From UBA4719 sp038249115 (GTDB lineage Bacteria > Actinomycetota > Actinomycetes > Actinomycetales > Dermatophilaceae): a stretch of DNA of 64,000 bases. The notes under the pieces were generated by a model. It was not told the DNA's origin, searched no databases, and saw only the letters and a list, made by a program, of their open reading frames with translations. Numbering within the stretch: the first letter of the stretch is position 1; each line of letters starts with the position of its first letter. The stretch covers positions 1 to 64,000 of the forward strand of contig JBBRWQ010000003.1 in NCBI GenBank assembly GCA_038249115.1, read 5' to 3'. The translations under genes and the position numbers were made by a program. This document shows positions 16,556-25,293 of the stretch, in pieces.

Positions 16556-17436
16556 GTCGCAGCCAGCCGCGCCTTCTCAGCTTCGACGTCAAAGGCCGCG
16601 GGTGGCCACTGCGGCGCCATCACTCGCAGGTGCTCAACCACCAGCTGCTGGACCGCCAGACGGGCGTACCACTTGCGGTCCGCCGGGATGACGAACCAGG
16701 GGGCGTCTTCGGTCGAGCACTTCTCGATGGCCACCTGGTAGGCCTCCTGGTACGCCGGCCACAGCGCGCGTTCGTCCACGTCGGCCGGATTGTACTTCCA
16801 GTGCTTGTCCGGACGATCGAGACGCTCGCTCAGACGCGCCTTCTGCTCGTCGCGGGAGATGTGCAGCATGACCTTGACGATGGTGGTTCCAGCCTGGGTC
16901 ACGGAGTGCTCGAAGGTGTTGATCTGCCCATAGCGACGGCCCCAGGTTGCGGGCGGAACCAGGTTGCGGACTCGTGCGATCAGGACGTCCTCGTAGTGCG
17001 AACGGTCGAAGACACCGATCTGGCCCGGGCGCGGCAAGGCGTTGCGGATCCGCCAGAGGAAGGGGTGCGCTTGTTCCTCCATGGTCGGTGCCTTGAACGC
17101 GGTGTAGCTCACGCCCTGGGGATCGACCGAGCCCACGACGTGACGCATGATGCCGCCTTTGCCCGAGGTGTCCATCCCCTGCACCACCAGCAGCAGCGCT
17201 CTTGTGCCGCCGACCCTGGACTCGGCATACAGCCGCTCTTGCAGGTCACCAAGCTCACGGACCGTCTCGGCCAGGAACTCGGCGCCGGCCGCCTTGTCCC
17301 CCTTGTAGTCCGGCGTCGAACGCGGGTCACGGTCCGCCAGCACAAAGCCGTTGCCAGCCGCCAGCGCTTGCGTGAAGGACCCTGACCGGTCCGCCTTGCC
17401 TGACATGTTCTTCGCCTTCTTCTTGCTCTTGGCCAT
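16552..17436 (-). CDS. ppk2: Polyphosphate kinase 2 family protein
   Basis: The 294-residue single-domain PPK2 protein has the Walker-A-like loop VVQGMDTSGKGGIMRHVVGS (near residue 85) and the Walker-B-like FDRSHYEDVLIARV (near residue 145), with a Lys-rich N-terminus. PPK2 enzymes transfer phosphate between inorganic polyphosphate and nucleoside di- or monophosphates; direction and nucleotide cannot be set from sequence alone. The ATG at 17436 (MAKSKKKAKNMSG) is chosen over a frame extending to 17568 that lacks protein-like sequence. Its stop overlaps the convergent glgX stop (16552-16555). Confidence 0.92.
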   Translation of the reverse strand: MAKSKKKAKNMSGKADRSGSFTQALAAGNGFVLADRDPRSTPDYKGDKAAGAEFLAETVRELGDLQERLYAESRVGGTRALLLVVQGMDTSGKGGIMRHVVGSVDPQGVSYTAFKAPTMEEQAHPFLWRIRNALPRPGQIGVFDRSHYEDVLIARVRNLVPPATWGRRYGQINTFEHSVTQAGTTIVKVMLHISRDEQKARLSERLDRPDKHWKYNPADVDERALWPAYQEAYQVAIEKCSTEDAPWFVIPADRKWYARLAVQQLVVEHLRVMAPQWPPAAFDVEAEKARLAAT

Positions 17437-17517
17437 GAGGACGATGGTTGCATCACACCGTCCTGGGCGCGACCTTTTGGCGGGCGACAGAGACGTCTGG
17501 GTGGAAGGATGGCGCCC

Positions 17518-18288
17518 ATGCGCGTGCTCCTGGCCCTGGACGACCTTGGCCGTTGGGCCCCCGGCCACGAGGGGACGATGGACTCCGAGGCGTTGGCACT
17601 GGCCTATGCCTACCCAGAGCCCACCGGCTCACAGACCTGGGTCAGGGCCAACTTCATCTCGTCGCTGGACGGCGCCGCAACCGGCGGCGACGGGCGGTCC
17701 GGCTCCCTCAACACCGGTGCGGATCGAGACGTGTACGCACTGCTGAGGGCGTTGTCCGACGTGATCCTGGTTGGTGCAGGAACGGCTCGCATCGAGGGCT
17801 ACCGCCGAGCCACGGTCCGGGCGCCGTGGCTGGGACAACGCGCGGGTCGACCGGCGCATCCGACGACTGCGGTCGTGAGCCGCTCTGCCGACATCCCGCC
17901 CCGACTGAGCCAGGCCCGCGAGAACTCCGGCGAGATCCTGTTGTTCACCTGCACCCGGGCGGGCGATGAGGCGATCGACCTCGCCCGGGGGACGCTGGGC
18001 GAGTCGAACGTCATCGTCGAGGGAGACGAGAGCGTCGACCTACCGGCAGCGCTGGACGCCCTGGCTGAGCGAGGGCTGCGTCGGGTCCTGTGCGAGGGCG
18101 GTCCTCACCTCATGGGTGACCTCACAGCCGCGGGTCGGCTCGACGAGCTCTGTCTGACCCTGGCTCCGACGCTGGTCGCCGGGGACCACCCTCGGATCAC
18201 CGCTGGCGACTCTGTGGCGCTGAACCTGTTGCCACGACTACTGATTGAGTCTCAGGGAACGATCCTCGGGCGCTGGTCGCGGACCTAG
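17518..18288 (+). CDS. RibD C-terminal/dihydrofolate reductase-like reductase
   Basis: A 256-residue protein with the RibD reductase-domain fold: ANFISSLDGAATGGDGRSGS near residue 40, SDVILVGAGTARIEGYRR near residue 80 and RRVLCEGGPHLMGDLTAAG near residue 180. There is no deaminase domain, so it is a stand-alone NADPH-dependent pyrimidine-reductase-like protein; a role in riboflavin synthesis is possible but not shown. The start at 17518 is preferred because GGAAGG lies 9 bases upstream. Its end overlaps the 3' end of the convergent hydrolase gene by 4 bases. Confidence 0.85.
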   Translation: MRVLLALDDLGRWAPGHEGTMDSEALALAYAYPEPTGSQTWVRANFISSLDGAATGGDGRSGSLNTGADRDVYALLRALSDVILVGAGTARIEGYRRATVRAPWLGQRAGRPAHPTTAVVSRSADIPPRLSQARENSGEILLFTCTRAGDEAIDLARGTLGESNVIVEGDESVDLPAALDALAERGLRRVLCEGGPHLMGDLTAAGRLDELCLTLAPTLVAGDHPRITAGDSVALNLLPRLLIESQGTILGRWSRT

Positions 18289-19457
18289 CCGGTGAGGAAG
18301 TCCCGGACGACGGCGTCCCATCGCTCGGGGTCAACATTCCACTCCTTCGTATGCCGCGCCTCGCGCCATGGCTCGAAGCGCACCAGGTCAGGGCGTTTGG
18401 CGGCCAGGGAAACCGACGGCCCCACGGGAACGAACTCGTCGTCCACCGAGTGGATGAGCAGGGTGCGGTGTTTCAGCTCGTCGGCGCGGTGCTCCCAGTT
18501 GGTCAGGGCTACGTCGAGAGGCTCGTGCACCCCCACCAGGCGGCGTGCCCATCGACGGCCGATCAAAGCGCGGCTCAGGCTCTCGATCGGGCCGGGGATC
18601 TTGTTCAACCCACCGTGGTGACGCAGCACGTCGGCCCAGTCGATGACCGGCGCGTCCAGGACCACGGCCGTGACGTGGTCCGCGAGCCATGAGCGGTCAA
18701 GGGTCTGCAGGATGATGGCAGCGCCCATGGACCACCCGAACAGAACGATCTCCCGTGCGCCCTCGCCGACGGCATACAGCAGTGCATCCTCGAGATCTCG
18801 CCACTCCGAAAGCCCCAGGCTGTATCTGCCGTCCGAACTGGGCGGCGCGCCGATGTCGTTGCGGTACAGGGGAATCAGGGCCGTGTAGCCGAGCTCGTGA
18901 AGCACCGGGACAGCCCTCAGGCACTCCTCACGCCGGGCGCCCCTGCCGTGGACGAGAATCGCCCAGCGGCCTGTCGTGATGTCCGCTGCCGGAACCTCCC
19001 ACGCTGCCAGGGACCCGATCTCTGCGGCGATCTCCACGTCACGGGACGGCAGTCCCAATGCATCCGCAGGGGCACCCCCGAAGTAGTACTGGTTCCACCG
19101 CGCGGGACCGACGCGAAGCTCGCCGGCGTCCACGCCCTCGAGCACCCGCCGGACGAACCTGGCCCCCTCATCGATCTCGAGCACCGCGCCCACCCTGGCG
19201 TGGCCGTGGCCGCCCTCAAGCCAGAGCCCGTACCGGCCGGGCTGGGCTGACTCGGAGGTCAGCCGCAGGGTCACGCTGTCTTCGTGGACTGCCAGTATCT
19301 CGATGTCGTCCGGCTTGAGCCGGTCAGGAGTCAGCACCCTGCGTGCGAGATACGTTGCCAAACCGACGGATCCGACCGCCGACAGGGCAGCCGCCGCGGT
19401 GCCTGCAGCCGCGGCCACCACGAGACTCGTGCGTTGGAACTGACGTTGTGACGACAC
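18285..19457 (-). CDS. Membrane-anchored alpha/beta-hydrolase
   Basis: The 390-residue protein has an N-terminal membrane segment (about residues 11-36), a beta-rich middle domain, and a C-terminal alpha/beta-hydrolase domain with ILVHGRGARREECL (168-181), nucleophile Ser243 in LFGWSMGAAI, Asp340 in HSVDDEFVP and His369 in EARHTKEW. It resembles actinobacterial prolyl-oligopeptidase-like or BAAT-type hydrolases whose substrates are unknown. It is divergent from ligC with about 30 bases between starts. Confidence 0.85.
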   Translation of the reverse strand: MSSQRQFQRTSLVVAAAAGTAAAALSAVGSVGLATYLARRVLTPDRLKPDDIEILAVHEDSVTLRLTSESAQPGRYGLWLEGGHGHARVGAVLEIDEGARFVRRVLEGVDAGELRVGPARWNQYYFGGAPADALGLPSRDVEIAAEIGSLAAWEVPAADITTGRWAILVHGRGARREECLRAVPVLHELGYTALIPLYRNDIGAPPSSDGRYSLGLSEWRDLEDALLYAVGEGAREIVLFGWSMGAAIILQTLDRSWLADHVTAVVLDAPVIDWADVLRHHGGLNKIPGPIESLSRALIGRRWARRLVGVHEPLDVALTNWEHRADELKHRTLLIHSVDDEFVPVGPSVSLAAKRPDLVRFEPWREARHTKEWNVDPERWDAVVRDFLTG

Positions 19458-19488
19458 GTAGGCATCGTCGCAGGTTCACAATGCAGAC

Positions 19489-20550
19489 GTGGACCTACCT
19501 ATCACTCTCCCGGTCACGCCCATGCTGGCCAAGGCCGTCCCCAGTGTGCCGGCGCATGACTCCGTCGCAGGAGGGCTGTCCTATGAGCCGAAGTGGGACG
19601 GCTTCCGGTGCATCGTGCTGCGCGACGGCGACGAGGTGCAGCTAGCCAGCCGCGGCTCCAAACCCCTGACACGGTACTTCCCGGAGCTGGTCGCAGCGGT
19701 CCTCGAGCATCTGCCGCAGAGATGCGCCATCGACGCCGAAATCGTTCTCCGCAAAGGTCTTCCGGGAGCAGAGCGCCTCGACTGGGAGAGCCTGTCCCAG
19801 CGCATTCACCCAGCAGACTCCCGCGTCCAGAGGCTCGCGCGGGAGACTCCCGCTGAGCTGGTCTGCTTCGATATCCTGGCCCTCGGCGACGAGGACCTGA
19901 CCCCACTGCCGTTCGGCCTGCGCCGCGAGCGGCTGGAGTCTGTGCTGTCAGCCATTCAGCCCGACGCACCCGTGCACCTGACCCGGACCACCACCGACGC
20001 CGTCCTCGCCCAGGACTGGTTCGAGCGGTTCGAGGGTGCCGGTCTCGACGGCGTCGTGGCCAAGGATCTCGCGGCGCCCTACCAGCAGGGCAGACGCGTG
20101 ATGCTCAAGATCAAGCACTCCAGAACGGCCGAAACAGTGGTCGTGGGCTACCGAATCCACAAGTCTGGCAACGGTGTTGGCTCACTGCTCCTTGGTCTGT
20201 ATGACGAACTCGGAACCCTCTATAACGTCGGCGGGATCTCGGCCTTCACCGACGTGCGCCGCCTCGCGCTGGTCGATGAACTGGCACCGCTCGTGGTGAC
20301 CGACGACCAGGGAGATGCGGTCCGGGGATCAACCGAGCGCTCGCGGTTCAGCAGCAACAAGGACATGAGCTTCGTCAGGCTGCGCCCGGAGCGCGTGGTC
20401 GAGGTCAAGTTCGACCAGATGGAGGGTTCACGTTTTCGCCACTCGGTGACCTTCTTGCGCTGGCGCCCCGACCGCGACCCGGAGTCCTGCGCCGCGGCCC
20501 AGGTCGACCGTCCCATCGCCTACGACCTCGAGGGCGTGCTCCAACGCTGA
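19489..20550 (+). CDS. ligC: ATP-dependent DNA ligase, LigC type
   Basis: The 353-residue protein is a minimal ATP ligase: adenylation domain with motif I EPKWDGFRCIVLRDG (Lys35), CAIDAEIVLRKG, GLDGVVAKDL, motif V RRVMLKIKH, then an OB-fold ending FRHSVTFLRWRPDRDPESC. LigC-type enzymes seal nicks in backup and end-joining repair together with a LigD-like polymerase. The start is a GTG at 19489; a nearby ATG at 19481 is out of frame. The polymerase partner lies about 1 kb away, convergent. No Ku gene is in the window. Confidence 0.92.
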   Translation: MDLPITLPVTPMLAKAVPSVPAHDSVAGGLSYEPKWDGFRCIVLRDGDEVQLASRGSKPLTRYFPELVAAVLEHLPQRCAIDAEIVLRKGLPGAERLDWESLSQRIHPADSRVQRLARETPAELVCFDILALGDEDLTPLPFGLRRERLESVLSAIQPDAPVHLTRTTTDAVLAQDWFERFEGAGLDGVVAKDLAAPYQQGRRVMLKIKHSRTAETVVVGYRIHKSGNGVGSLLLGLYDELGTLYNVGGISAFTDVRRLALVDELAPLVVTDDQGDAVRGSTERSRFSSNKDMSFVRLRPERVVEVKFDQMEGSRFRHSVTFLRWRPDRDPESCAAAQVDRPIAYDLEGVLQR

Positions 20551-20673
20551 GGGGATCACCCATTCAGGCCTGTGGGGTCTGCCCGTTCCCGTCCCACGAG
20601 CTTTCACCAGTTGACGTAGTCTCCTGACGCACCATAGGTCTGGCTATATGGCAATTGTCGGGAAATAGGTCTA

Positions 20674-20694
20674 GACAAGGTGAACAACCTTGTC
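20674..20694. promoter_or_regulatory. Inverted repeat upstream of the 57-aa gene
   Basis: GACAAGG, 7 bases, CCTTGTC: perfect 7-bp arms located about 60 bases before the small gene start. It could be an operator or a weak hairpin; nothing else points to a particular regulator. Confidence 0.4.
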
Positions 20695-20753
20695 GCCCCA
20701 TGAGCGGTGGCAGGAGCATGTACCGAGTTCGCCTCACCGAAGGAGAACGGATC

Positions 20754-20927
20754 ATGAGCACGATCTTGCCCGACGCGGCGCCAGCAGGCATGACCGTCAC
20801 CGAGCACGTCGGTGAGGCGTTACGACTGATCCAGCCCCCAGACGGCGACCGCGAACGCGTCACCGAGCAGTTGACGGAGTTCTACGCCTGGTCCGAAGCC
20901 GAGGCCGACGTCGAAGCCACGGCATAG
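20754..20927 (+). CDS. Small acidic hypothetical protein
   Basis: A 57-residue protein (MSTILPDAAPAGMTVTEHVG at the start, acidic C-terminus) with a strong GAAGGAGAA site before its ATG. No family is recognised and there is no membrane segment or Cys motif. It lies in the roughly 1-kb stretch separating ligC from the LigD-type polymerase. The ribosome-binding site and amino-acid composition argue that it is real. Confidence 0.6.
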   Translation: MSTILPDAAPAGMTVTEHVGEALRLIQPPDGDRERVTEQLTEFYAWSEAEADVEATA

Positions 20928-21055
20928 GCCACACCCTGCAGTAGTCGGGCAGACAAGTCGGCCCCGGCCGGGGAAAATCACCGACCAGGGCCTGGACCGG
21001 GGCGCCGTCGGGGGGGTGAGGCGGAACCGGTCCTAACCCCTAGTTCACCCCGAAA

Positions 21056-21096
21056 GTATGCATTTGGTCAAGACCAAGGTATGCAGTTGGTAAAGA
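21056..21096. repeat. Two 18-base near-direct repeats with embedded palindrome
   Basis: GTATGCATTTGGTCAAGA at 21056 recurs as GTATGCAGTTGGTAAAGA at 21079, a period of 23 bases with two mismatches. A 14-base inverted repeat (TTGGTC, AA, GACCAA; 21064-21077) spans the first copy and the spacer. It could be a binding site with two half-turn-spaced copies or a remnant of a mobile element. Confidence 0.5.
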
Positions 21097-21121
21097 ACTC
21101 GATCTCCGGGTCACTGGACAC

Positions 21122-21149
21122 CGCCATTCTGAGCACGTTTTCGGCTCGG
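21122..21149. repeat. 28-base dispersed repeat, copy 1
   Basis: CGCCATTCTGAGCACGTTTT plus CGGCTCGG; matched in the same orientation at 21571-21598 with one mismatch. On the minus strand it reads PSRKRAQNG in one frame, exactly as copy 2 does inside the polymerase gene. Confidence 0.75.
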
Positions 21150-21263
21150 ATGGCCTTTCTCGCCGCGCGGCCGTGACGGTCACGCCACGATGACAACCGA
21201 GAGCGCGGTCCCTGTGCCCGATCTGTTGTTCCCGTGAGACTCCGGAAGGGGCAGACTGAGGGC

Positions 21264-21533
21264 ATGACCTCCACAACCTGCCCGAGCTGGTGCTACTCCG
21301 AGCATCCCGGCGAGGAAACCGAACCGATCAGACACTACGGGCCGCACTGGCCACCCCTGCGCGGCGAAGGTTCTTTCTCGGCCGATGTGGCTGCCATGAA
21401 GAACGAGCACGGAGACGTCGGCGTGTTTGTTTCTGCCGACCATGAGGAGTTCCTCACGCCGTTGCAGGCACGATCGGTCGCTCGCGCGTTGCTTGCGGCC
21501 GCGGACTGGGTGGAGGACAGCCGCAACACCTGA
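21264..21533 (+). CDS. DUF6907-like hypothetical protein
   Basis: An 89-residue protein starting MTSTTCPSWCYSEHPGEE. The N-terminal C-P-x-W-C motif with following His, the central VGVFVSADHEEFLTPLQARS and the helical VARALLAAADWVED ending resemble the DUF6907 family of small actinobacterial proteins with a presumed metal-binding Cys/His site. The start at 21264 is chosen because the motif normally begins near the N-terminus. It lies alone between the two copies of the 28-base repeat. Confidence 0.7.
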   Translation: MTSTTCPSWCYSEHPGEETEPIRHYGPHWPPLRGEGSFSADVAAMKNEHGDVGVFVSADHEEFLTPLQARSVARALLAAADWVEDSRNT

Positions 21534-21559
21534 CAGAACCCGGACAGATGACGCCGGTA

Positions 21560-22612
21560 TCAGCGAATCTCGCCATTCTGAGCACGTTTGCGGCTCGGCT
21601 GGACCCGCAATGGCTCGCCCGGCATCTTCGGGTACTCCGGCGGAAACGGCAGCTCGCCCAACCCCCGCTCTCTGACGTCCCTGTCCCATAGCGCAGTCGC
21701 ACGGGAGACGTCGCCGACAGCGTCATCGATCCCCGACCACGCGTCGCCGTGCTTGGCCAGGATGCCTGGGACTGTGCTCAGCGTGAAGTCCCTGGCTGAC
21801 ACCTCCCCGAGCTGCCCCCACGGGACGGGCATCGACACTGGCGCACCCGGCAGCGGCCGAGGGCTGTAGGCCGAGGCGATGGTGCGATCACGGTTGGCCT
21901 GGTTGAAGTCGACGAAGACCTTACGGCCACGCTCTTCCTTCCACCACGCCGTGGTGACCTCGTCCGGCATACGACGTTCGAGCTCGCGAGCGATCCCGAT
22001 GACCCCGTGGCGCACGTCCAGGAACTCATGCGTGGGCCTGATCCGGGCGTACACGTGCACCCCGCGGTTGCCGGACGTCTTGGCCCAGCCGGTGAGCCCG
22101 ATCTCCTCGAGCAGGTCCTTCAGGACGTATGCGGCCCGCACGGCGTCCGCGAAGCCCGTGCCCGGCTGCGGGTCGAGGTCGATACGCAGCTCGTCGGGGT
22201 TGTCGTTGTCGGCGCTGCGGACCGGCCACGGATGGAACGTCACCGTGTTCATCTGCACGGCCCAGACTGCGGTGGCGATCTCGTCGATGACCAGCTGTGG
22301 GTGCTTTCGAGCGGACGGGTAGGTGCACATCACCGACCGCGCCCACGCCGGCACTCCCTTGGGAGGGTTCTTGCTGAAGAACTCCTCCCCCTCGATCCCG
22401 TCGGGAAAGCGCTGCAGCGTGACCGGCCGGTCCCCCAGTGCTCGCATCATCGGCTCGGCGACGGCCACGGTGTATTCAGCGAGCTGCAGCTTGGTGATCT
22501 CGGCGGTGTCACTGGTGGCTGGCCACATCACCCGGTCCGGGCTCGAGATTCGCACGTCACGCACGACACTGTGAGGTCCGGGGACCTGAATGACTGTCGC
22601 GGCGCTCGCCAT
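21560..22612 (-). CDS. LigD-type primase-polymerase domain protein
   Basis: The 350-residue protein is a stand-alone LigD polymerase domain: VTLQRFPDGIEGEEFFSKNP near residue 64, the metal-binding DELRIDLDPQPGTGFADAV near residue 140, and WAKTSGNRGVHVYARI near residue 175. Such enzymes fill gaps and add ribonucleotides during non-homologous end joining. No ligase or nuclease domain is attached; the ligase role would fall to LigC at 19489. The last 12 residues (PSRKRAQNGEIR) are encoded by the 28-base dispersed repeat, so the native C-terminus may have been replaced. Confidence 0.9.
   Translation of the reverse strand: MASAATVIQVPGPHSVVRDVRISSPDRVMWPATSDTAEITKLQLAEYTVAVAEPMMRALGDRPVTLQRFPDGIEGEEFFSKNPPKGVPAWARSVMCTYPSARKHPQLVIDEIATAVWAVQMNTVTFHPWPVRSADNDNPDELRIDLDPQPGTGFADAVRAAYVLKDLLEEIGLTGWAKTSGNRGVHVYARIRPTHEFLDVRHGVIGIARELERRMPDEVTTAWWKEERGRKVFVDFNQANRDRTIASAYSPRPLPGAPVSMPVPWGQLGEVSARDFTLSTVPGILAKHGDAWSGIDDAVGDVSRATALWDRDVRERGLGELPFPPEYPKMPGEPLRVQPSRKRAQNGEIR
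21571..21598. repeat. 28-base dispersed repeat, copy 2
   Basis: Same sequence as 21122-21149 except one base. This copy lies within the 3' end of the LigD-type polymerase gene and supplies its final codons. Confidence 0.75.
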
Positions 22613-22759
22613 GCTCGGAAGCCTAGCCGCGCCCCGATGACGGGTCGTTGGTCAAGGGTTCGTATGAAATATCACCCAATCCACCCCCAACGCCACAAAC
22701 GGGGCATATGGTCACGGCGGGGAGACCCCCCACCTCACCCTTTCCTTGAAAGGCAACCA

Positions 22760-25165
22760 ATGTCGGCATTCAATCTCCGAGCGTGTGCTGCTGTCATCGC
22801 ACCTGTTCTTGCCGTGAGCGGTGTGATGCTCACCGCGCTGCCAGCACAGGCAGTCTCCGCCAGTGTCGTGGTCTCCGAGGTCTATGGCGGCGGCGGCAAC
22901 AGCGGTGCCGTCTGGAAGAACGACTTCGTCGAGCTGTACAACCGCTCCGACGCAGCCGTGGACGTCACCGGCTGGGTCGTCCAGTACTTCTCCGCAACAA
23001 CCACAAACCCCATCCCTGCTTCCGGCAACACCGCGACGCTGACCGGCGCGGTGGCAGCCCATCACACCTACCTCGTGCAGATGGGCTCAGGCACCAACCT
23101 CTCCGCAACCCCGTTGCCCACGCCCGACGCGACCGCCACGGTGGCGATGGGCAGCACCGCCGGACGGATAGACCTGGTTCAGGCCGGCACCGTCGTCGAC
23201 CGGGTCGGCTACGGCACCACCGCGACCACCTTCGAGGGGAGCCCCGCCCCGGGCCTCAGCAAAACCACCTCGGCCACCCGAAATGCCCCCTGCGTCGACA
23301 CCGACAACAACGCGACAGACTTCCGCGCCACCGAGCCGTCGCCTGAGAACAGCACCGTCGACAAGCCGTCCTGCAAGGTCATCCCGCCCGCCCCCGAGAT
23401 CGCGACGATCGAGCAGATCCAGGGTACGAGCCACATTTCGCCATTGAACGGGAAGATGGTCGCCGGTGTTCTCGGAGTCGTGACCGTCGTCGGCCGCAAC
23501 GGCTACTGGATCCAGAGCAGCACTCCCGATGCCGATAACGCCACCAGCGAGGGCCTGTACGTATACTCCGGCAACGCCGTCATCACGGTCGCCGTTGGCG
23601 ACAACGTGAGCGTGGCCGGCTCGATCTCCGAGTACCGCCCCGGCAAAGGCGCCAACCTGACCACCACCGAGCTGACCGGTCCGACAGTGACCGTTATCTC
23701 CTCTGACAACGCCCTGCCGAAACCTGTCGTTCTCGGCGTCGACCGGATCGCGCCGCAACAGGTGATCGAGGAGGGCCAGCCCTGGAACGTCGAGTACGAG
23801 AATGTGCCCTTCCGCCCGGAGACCGACGCGATCGACTTCTACGAGTCCCTTGAGGGGATGCTTGCAGCGGTTCGCGACGCCAAGGTCGTCGGCGTCACCA
23901 AGTCGTTCGGCGAGATGACCGTCGTGCCCGGCCAGAACGTCGACGCGACAACCACCCCTCGTGGCGGGGTCCTCTACTCCGGCTACGACCACCCGAACGC
24001 GATGCGGGTGCAGCTCGACGACGCACTTCTGCCGTGGGGTGCGATGCCGAAGGCCAGTGTGGGCGACTCCATCGCCGGAAACACGGTCGGCGTCATCGAC
24101 TACTCGTACAACAACCCCAAGCTCGAGGTGACGGCGACGCCGATGCTCACCCTCGGCGGACTCCAGCGCGAGATCACCAAACGTCAGTCCAACAACCAGC
24201 TGGCAGTGTCGACCTTCAACGTCGAGAACCTCGCGCCCGGCGATGCTCAGATCAAGTTCGACCGTCTGGCCGGTCAGGTCGTCAACAACCTGAAGAGCCC
24301 GGACATCCTGGCGCTGGAGGAGATCCAGGACAACAGCGGAGCCGCGAAAGACGGCACGGTCGACTCGACCATGACCAGCGACAAGCTGATCGCCGCGATC
24401 ACGGCCGCGGGTGGCCCGGCGTACACCGCGCGCTGGGTTAACCCCCAGGATCTGAAGGACGGTGGGGCGCCCGGCGCCAACATCCGCCAGGTCTTCTTCT
24501 ACCGTGCCGACCGCGAGGTCGGGTTCGTGACTGCTCCCGCAGGCGACGCGACCACGGCCGAGAGCCTGACGATCATCGACGGCAAACCACACCTGGCCCT
24601 GAACCCCGGACGGATCACGCCCACCAATGAGGCGTGGACGGACTCCCGCAAGCCCCTGGCCGGCGAGTTCACCTTCCGTGGCAAGACGGTCTTCGTGATC
24701 GCCAACCACTTCTCCTCCAAGGGTGGTGACGACCCGCTGTTCGGCAGGTGGCAGCAGCCGGTTCGCTTCTCGGAGGACGACCGTCATCTGCAGGCCCAGG
24801 AGGTCCGGACCTTCCTCGACCAGCTGCTCGCAGCCGATGCAGGCGCCAACGTGGTGGTGCTCGGTGACATCAACGACTTCGAGTTCAGCCAGACGGTCGA
24901 CATCATGGTCGGCTCCGGCAGCAAGGCGATCGTTGACCTGCCGCGTACGTTGCCGGTGAAGGAGCGTTACTCCTACGTCTACGAGGGCAACAGCCAGGTG
25001 CTCGACCAGATCCTGATCAGCCAGGCCCTGACGAAAGCTCCCCCCGGCGCCATGTACCCGGCGTACGACTACGACATCGTGCACACCAACTCGGAGTTCT
25101 GGGACCAGGACTCCGACCACGACCCCCAGGTCGTGCGGCTCGCGATCCGGGGTGGCATCGGCTGA
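22760..25165 (+). CDS. Secreted lamin-tail/endonuclease-exonuclease-phosphatase nuclease
   Basis: The 801-residue protein has a clear signal peptide (about residues 1-32, LTALPAQA), a lamin-tail domain (SASVVVSEVYGGGGNSG onward), an OB-like middle, and a C-terminal EEP domain with LAVSTFNVENLAPGD, SPDILALEEIQDNSG, IANHFSSKGGDDPLF, VVVLGDINDFEFSQ and the final DQDSDHDPQVVRL. This order matches large ExeM/NucH-type extracellular DNases. It probably degrades DNA outside the cell for nutrients or biofilm control. The start is at 22760 with an AAAGG site; the frame is open for another 750 bases upstream only as antisense to the polymerase gene. Confidence 0.9.
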   Translation: MSAFNLRACAAVIAPVLAVSGVMLTALPAQAVSASVVVSEVYGGGGNSGAVWKNDFVELYNRSDAAVDVTGWVVQYFSATTTNPIPASGNTATLTGAVAAHHTYLVQMGSGTNLSATPLPTPDATATVAMGSTAGRIDLVQAGTVVDRVGYGTTATTFEGSPAPGLSKTTSATRNAPCVDTDNNATDFRATEPSPENSTVDKPSCKVIPPAPEIATIEQIQGTSHISPLNGKMVAGVLGVVTVVGRNGYWIQSSTPDADNATSEGLYVYSGNAVITVAVGDNVSVAGSISEYRPGKGANLTTTELTGPTVTVISSDNALPKPVVLGVDRIAPQQVIEEGQPWNVEYENVPFRPETDAIDFYESLEGMLAAVRDAKVVGVTKSFGEMTVVPGQNVDATTTPRGGVLYSGYDHPNAMRVQLDDALLPWGAMPKASVGDSIAGNTVGVIDYSYNNPKLEVTATPMLTLGGLQREITKRQSNNQLAVSTFNVENLAPGDAQIKFDRLAGQVVNNLKSPDILALEEIQDNSGAAKDGTVDSTMTSDKLIAAITAAGGPAYTARWVNPQDLKDGGAPGANIRQVFFYRADREVGFVTAPAGDATTAESLTIIDGKPHLALNPGRITPTNEAWTDSRKPLAGEFTFRGKTVFVIANHFSSKGGDDPLFGRWQQPVRFSEDDRHLQAQEVRTFLDQLLAADAGANVVVLGDINDFEFSQTVDIMVGSGSKAIVDLPRTLPVKERYSYVYEGNSQVLDQILISQALTKAPPGAMYPAYDYDIVHTNSEFWDQDSDHDPQVVRLAIRGGIG

Positions 25166-25210
25166 CCTGACGGAAGGCCAACGCCGGAACGACTGAACGC
25201 CTCCACTACA

Positions 25211-25242
25211 GCGCCCCGCCGGGAACGTTTTCGGCGGGGCGC
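25211..25242 (+). terminator. Terminator after the secreted nuclease gene
   Basis: A perfect 11-bp GC stem (GCGCCCCGCCG with CGGCGGGGCGC) with a 10-base loop, followed by GTTGTTGTG. It ends the nuclease transcript before msrB. Confidence 0.8.
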
Positions 25243-25293
25243 GTTGTTGTGTAGGTCGTGAAGTGGTTATCAGCCCTGCGTAGGAGGACCCCC

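Noticed and set aside
22007..22759. N-terminal extension of the secreted nuclease reading frame
   Set aside because: It is antisense to the LigD-type polymerase gene. The signal peptide and ribosome-binding site mark 22760 as the start.
22613..22759. Phosphate (PhoP) box upstream of the secreted nuclease gene
   Set aside because: GGTTCGTATGA resembles half of a Pho box, but no second direct repeat at the proper spacing is visible.
23087..25120. 677-codon open frame on the minus strand
   Set aside because: It is a shadow of the secreted nuclease gene; the predicted protein has no domain motifs.
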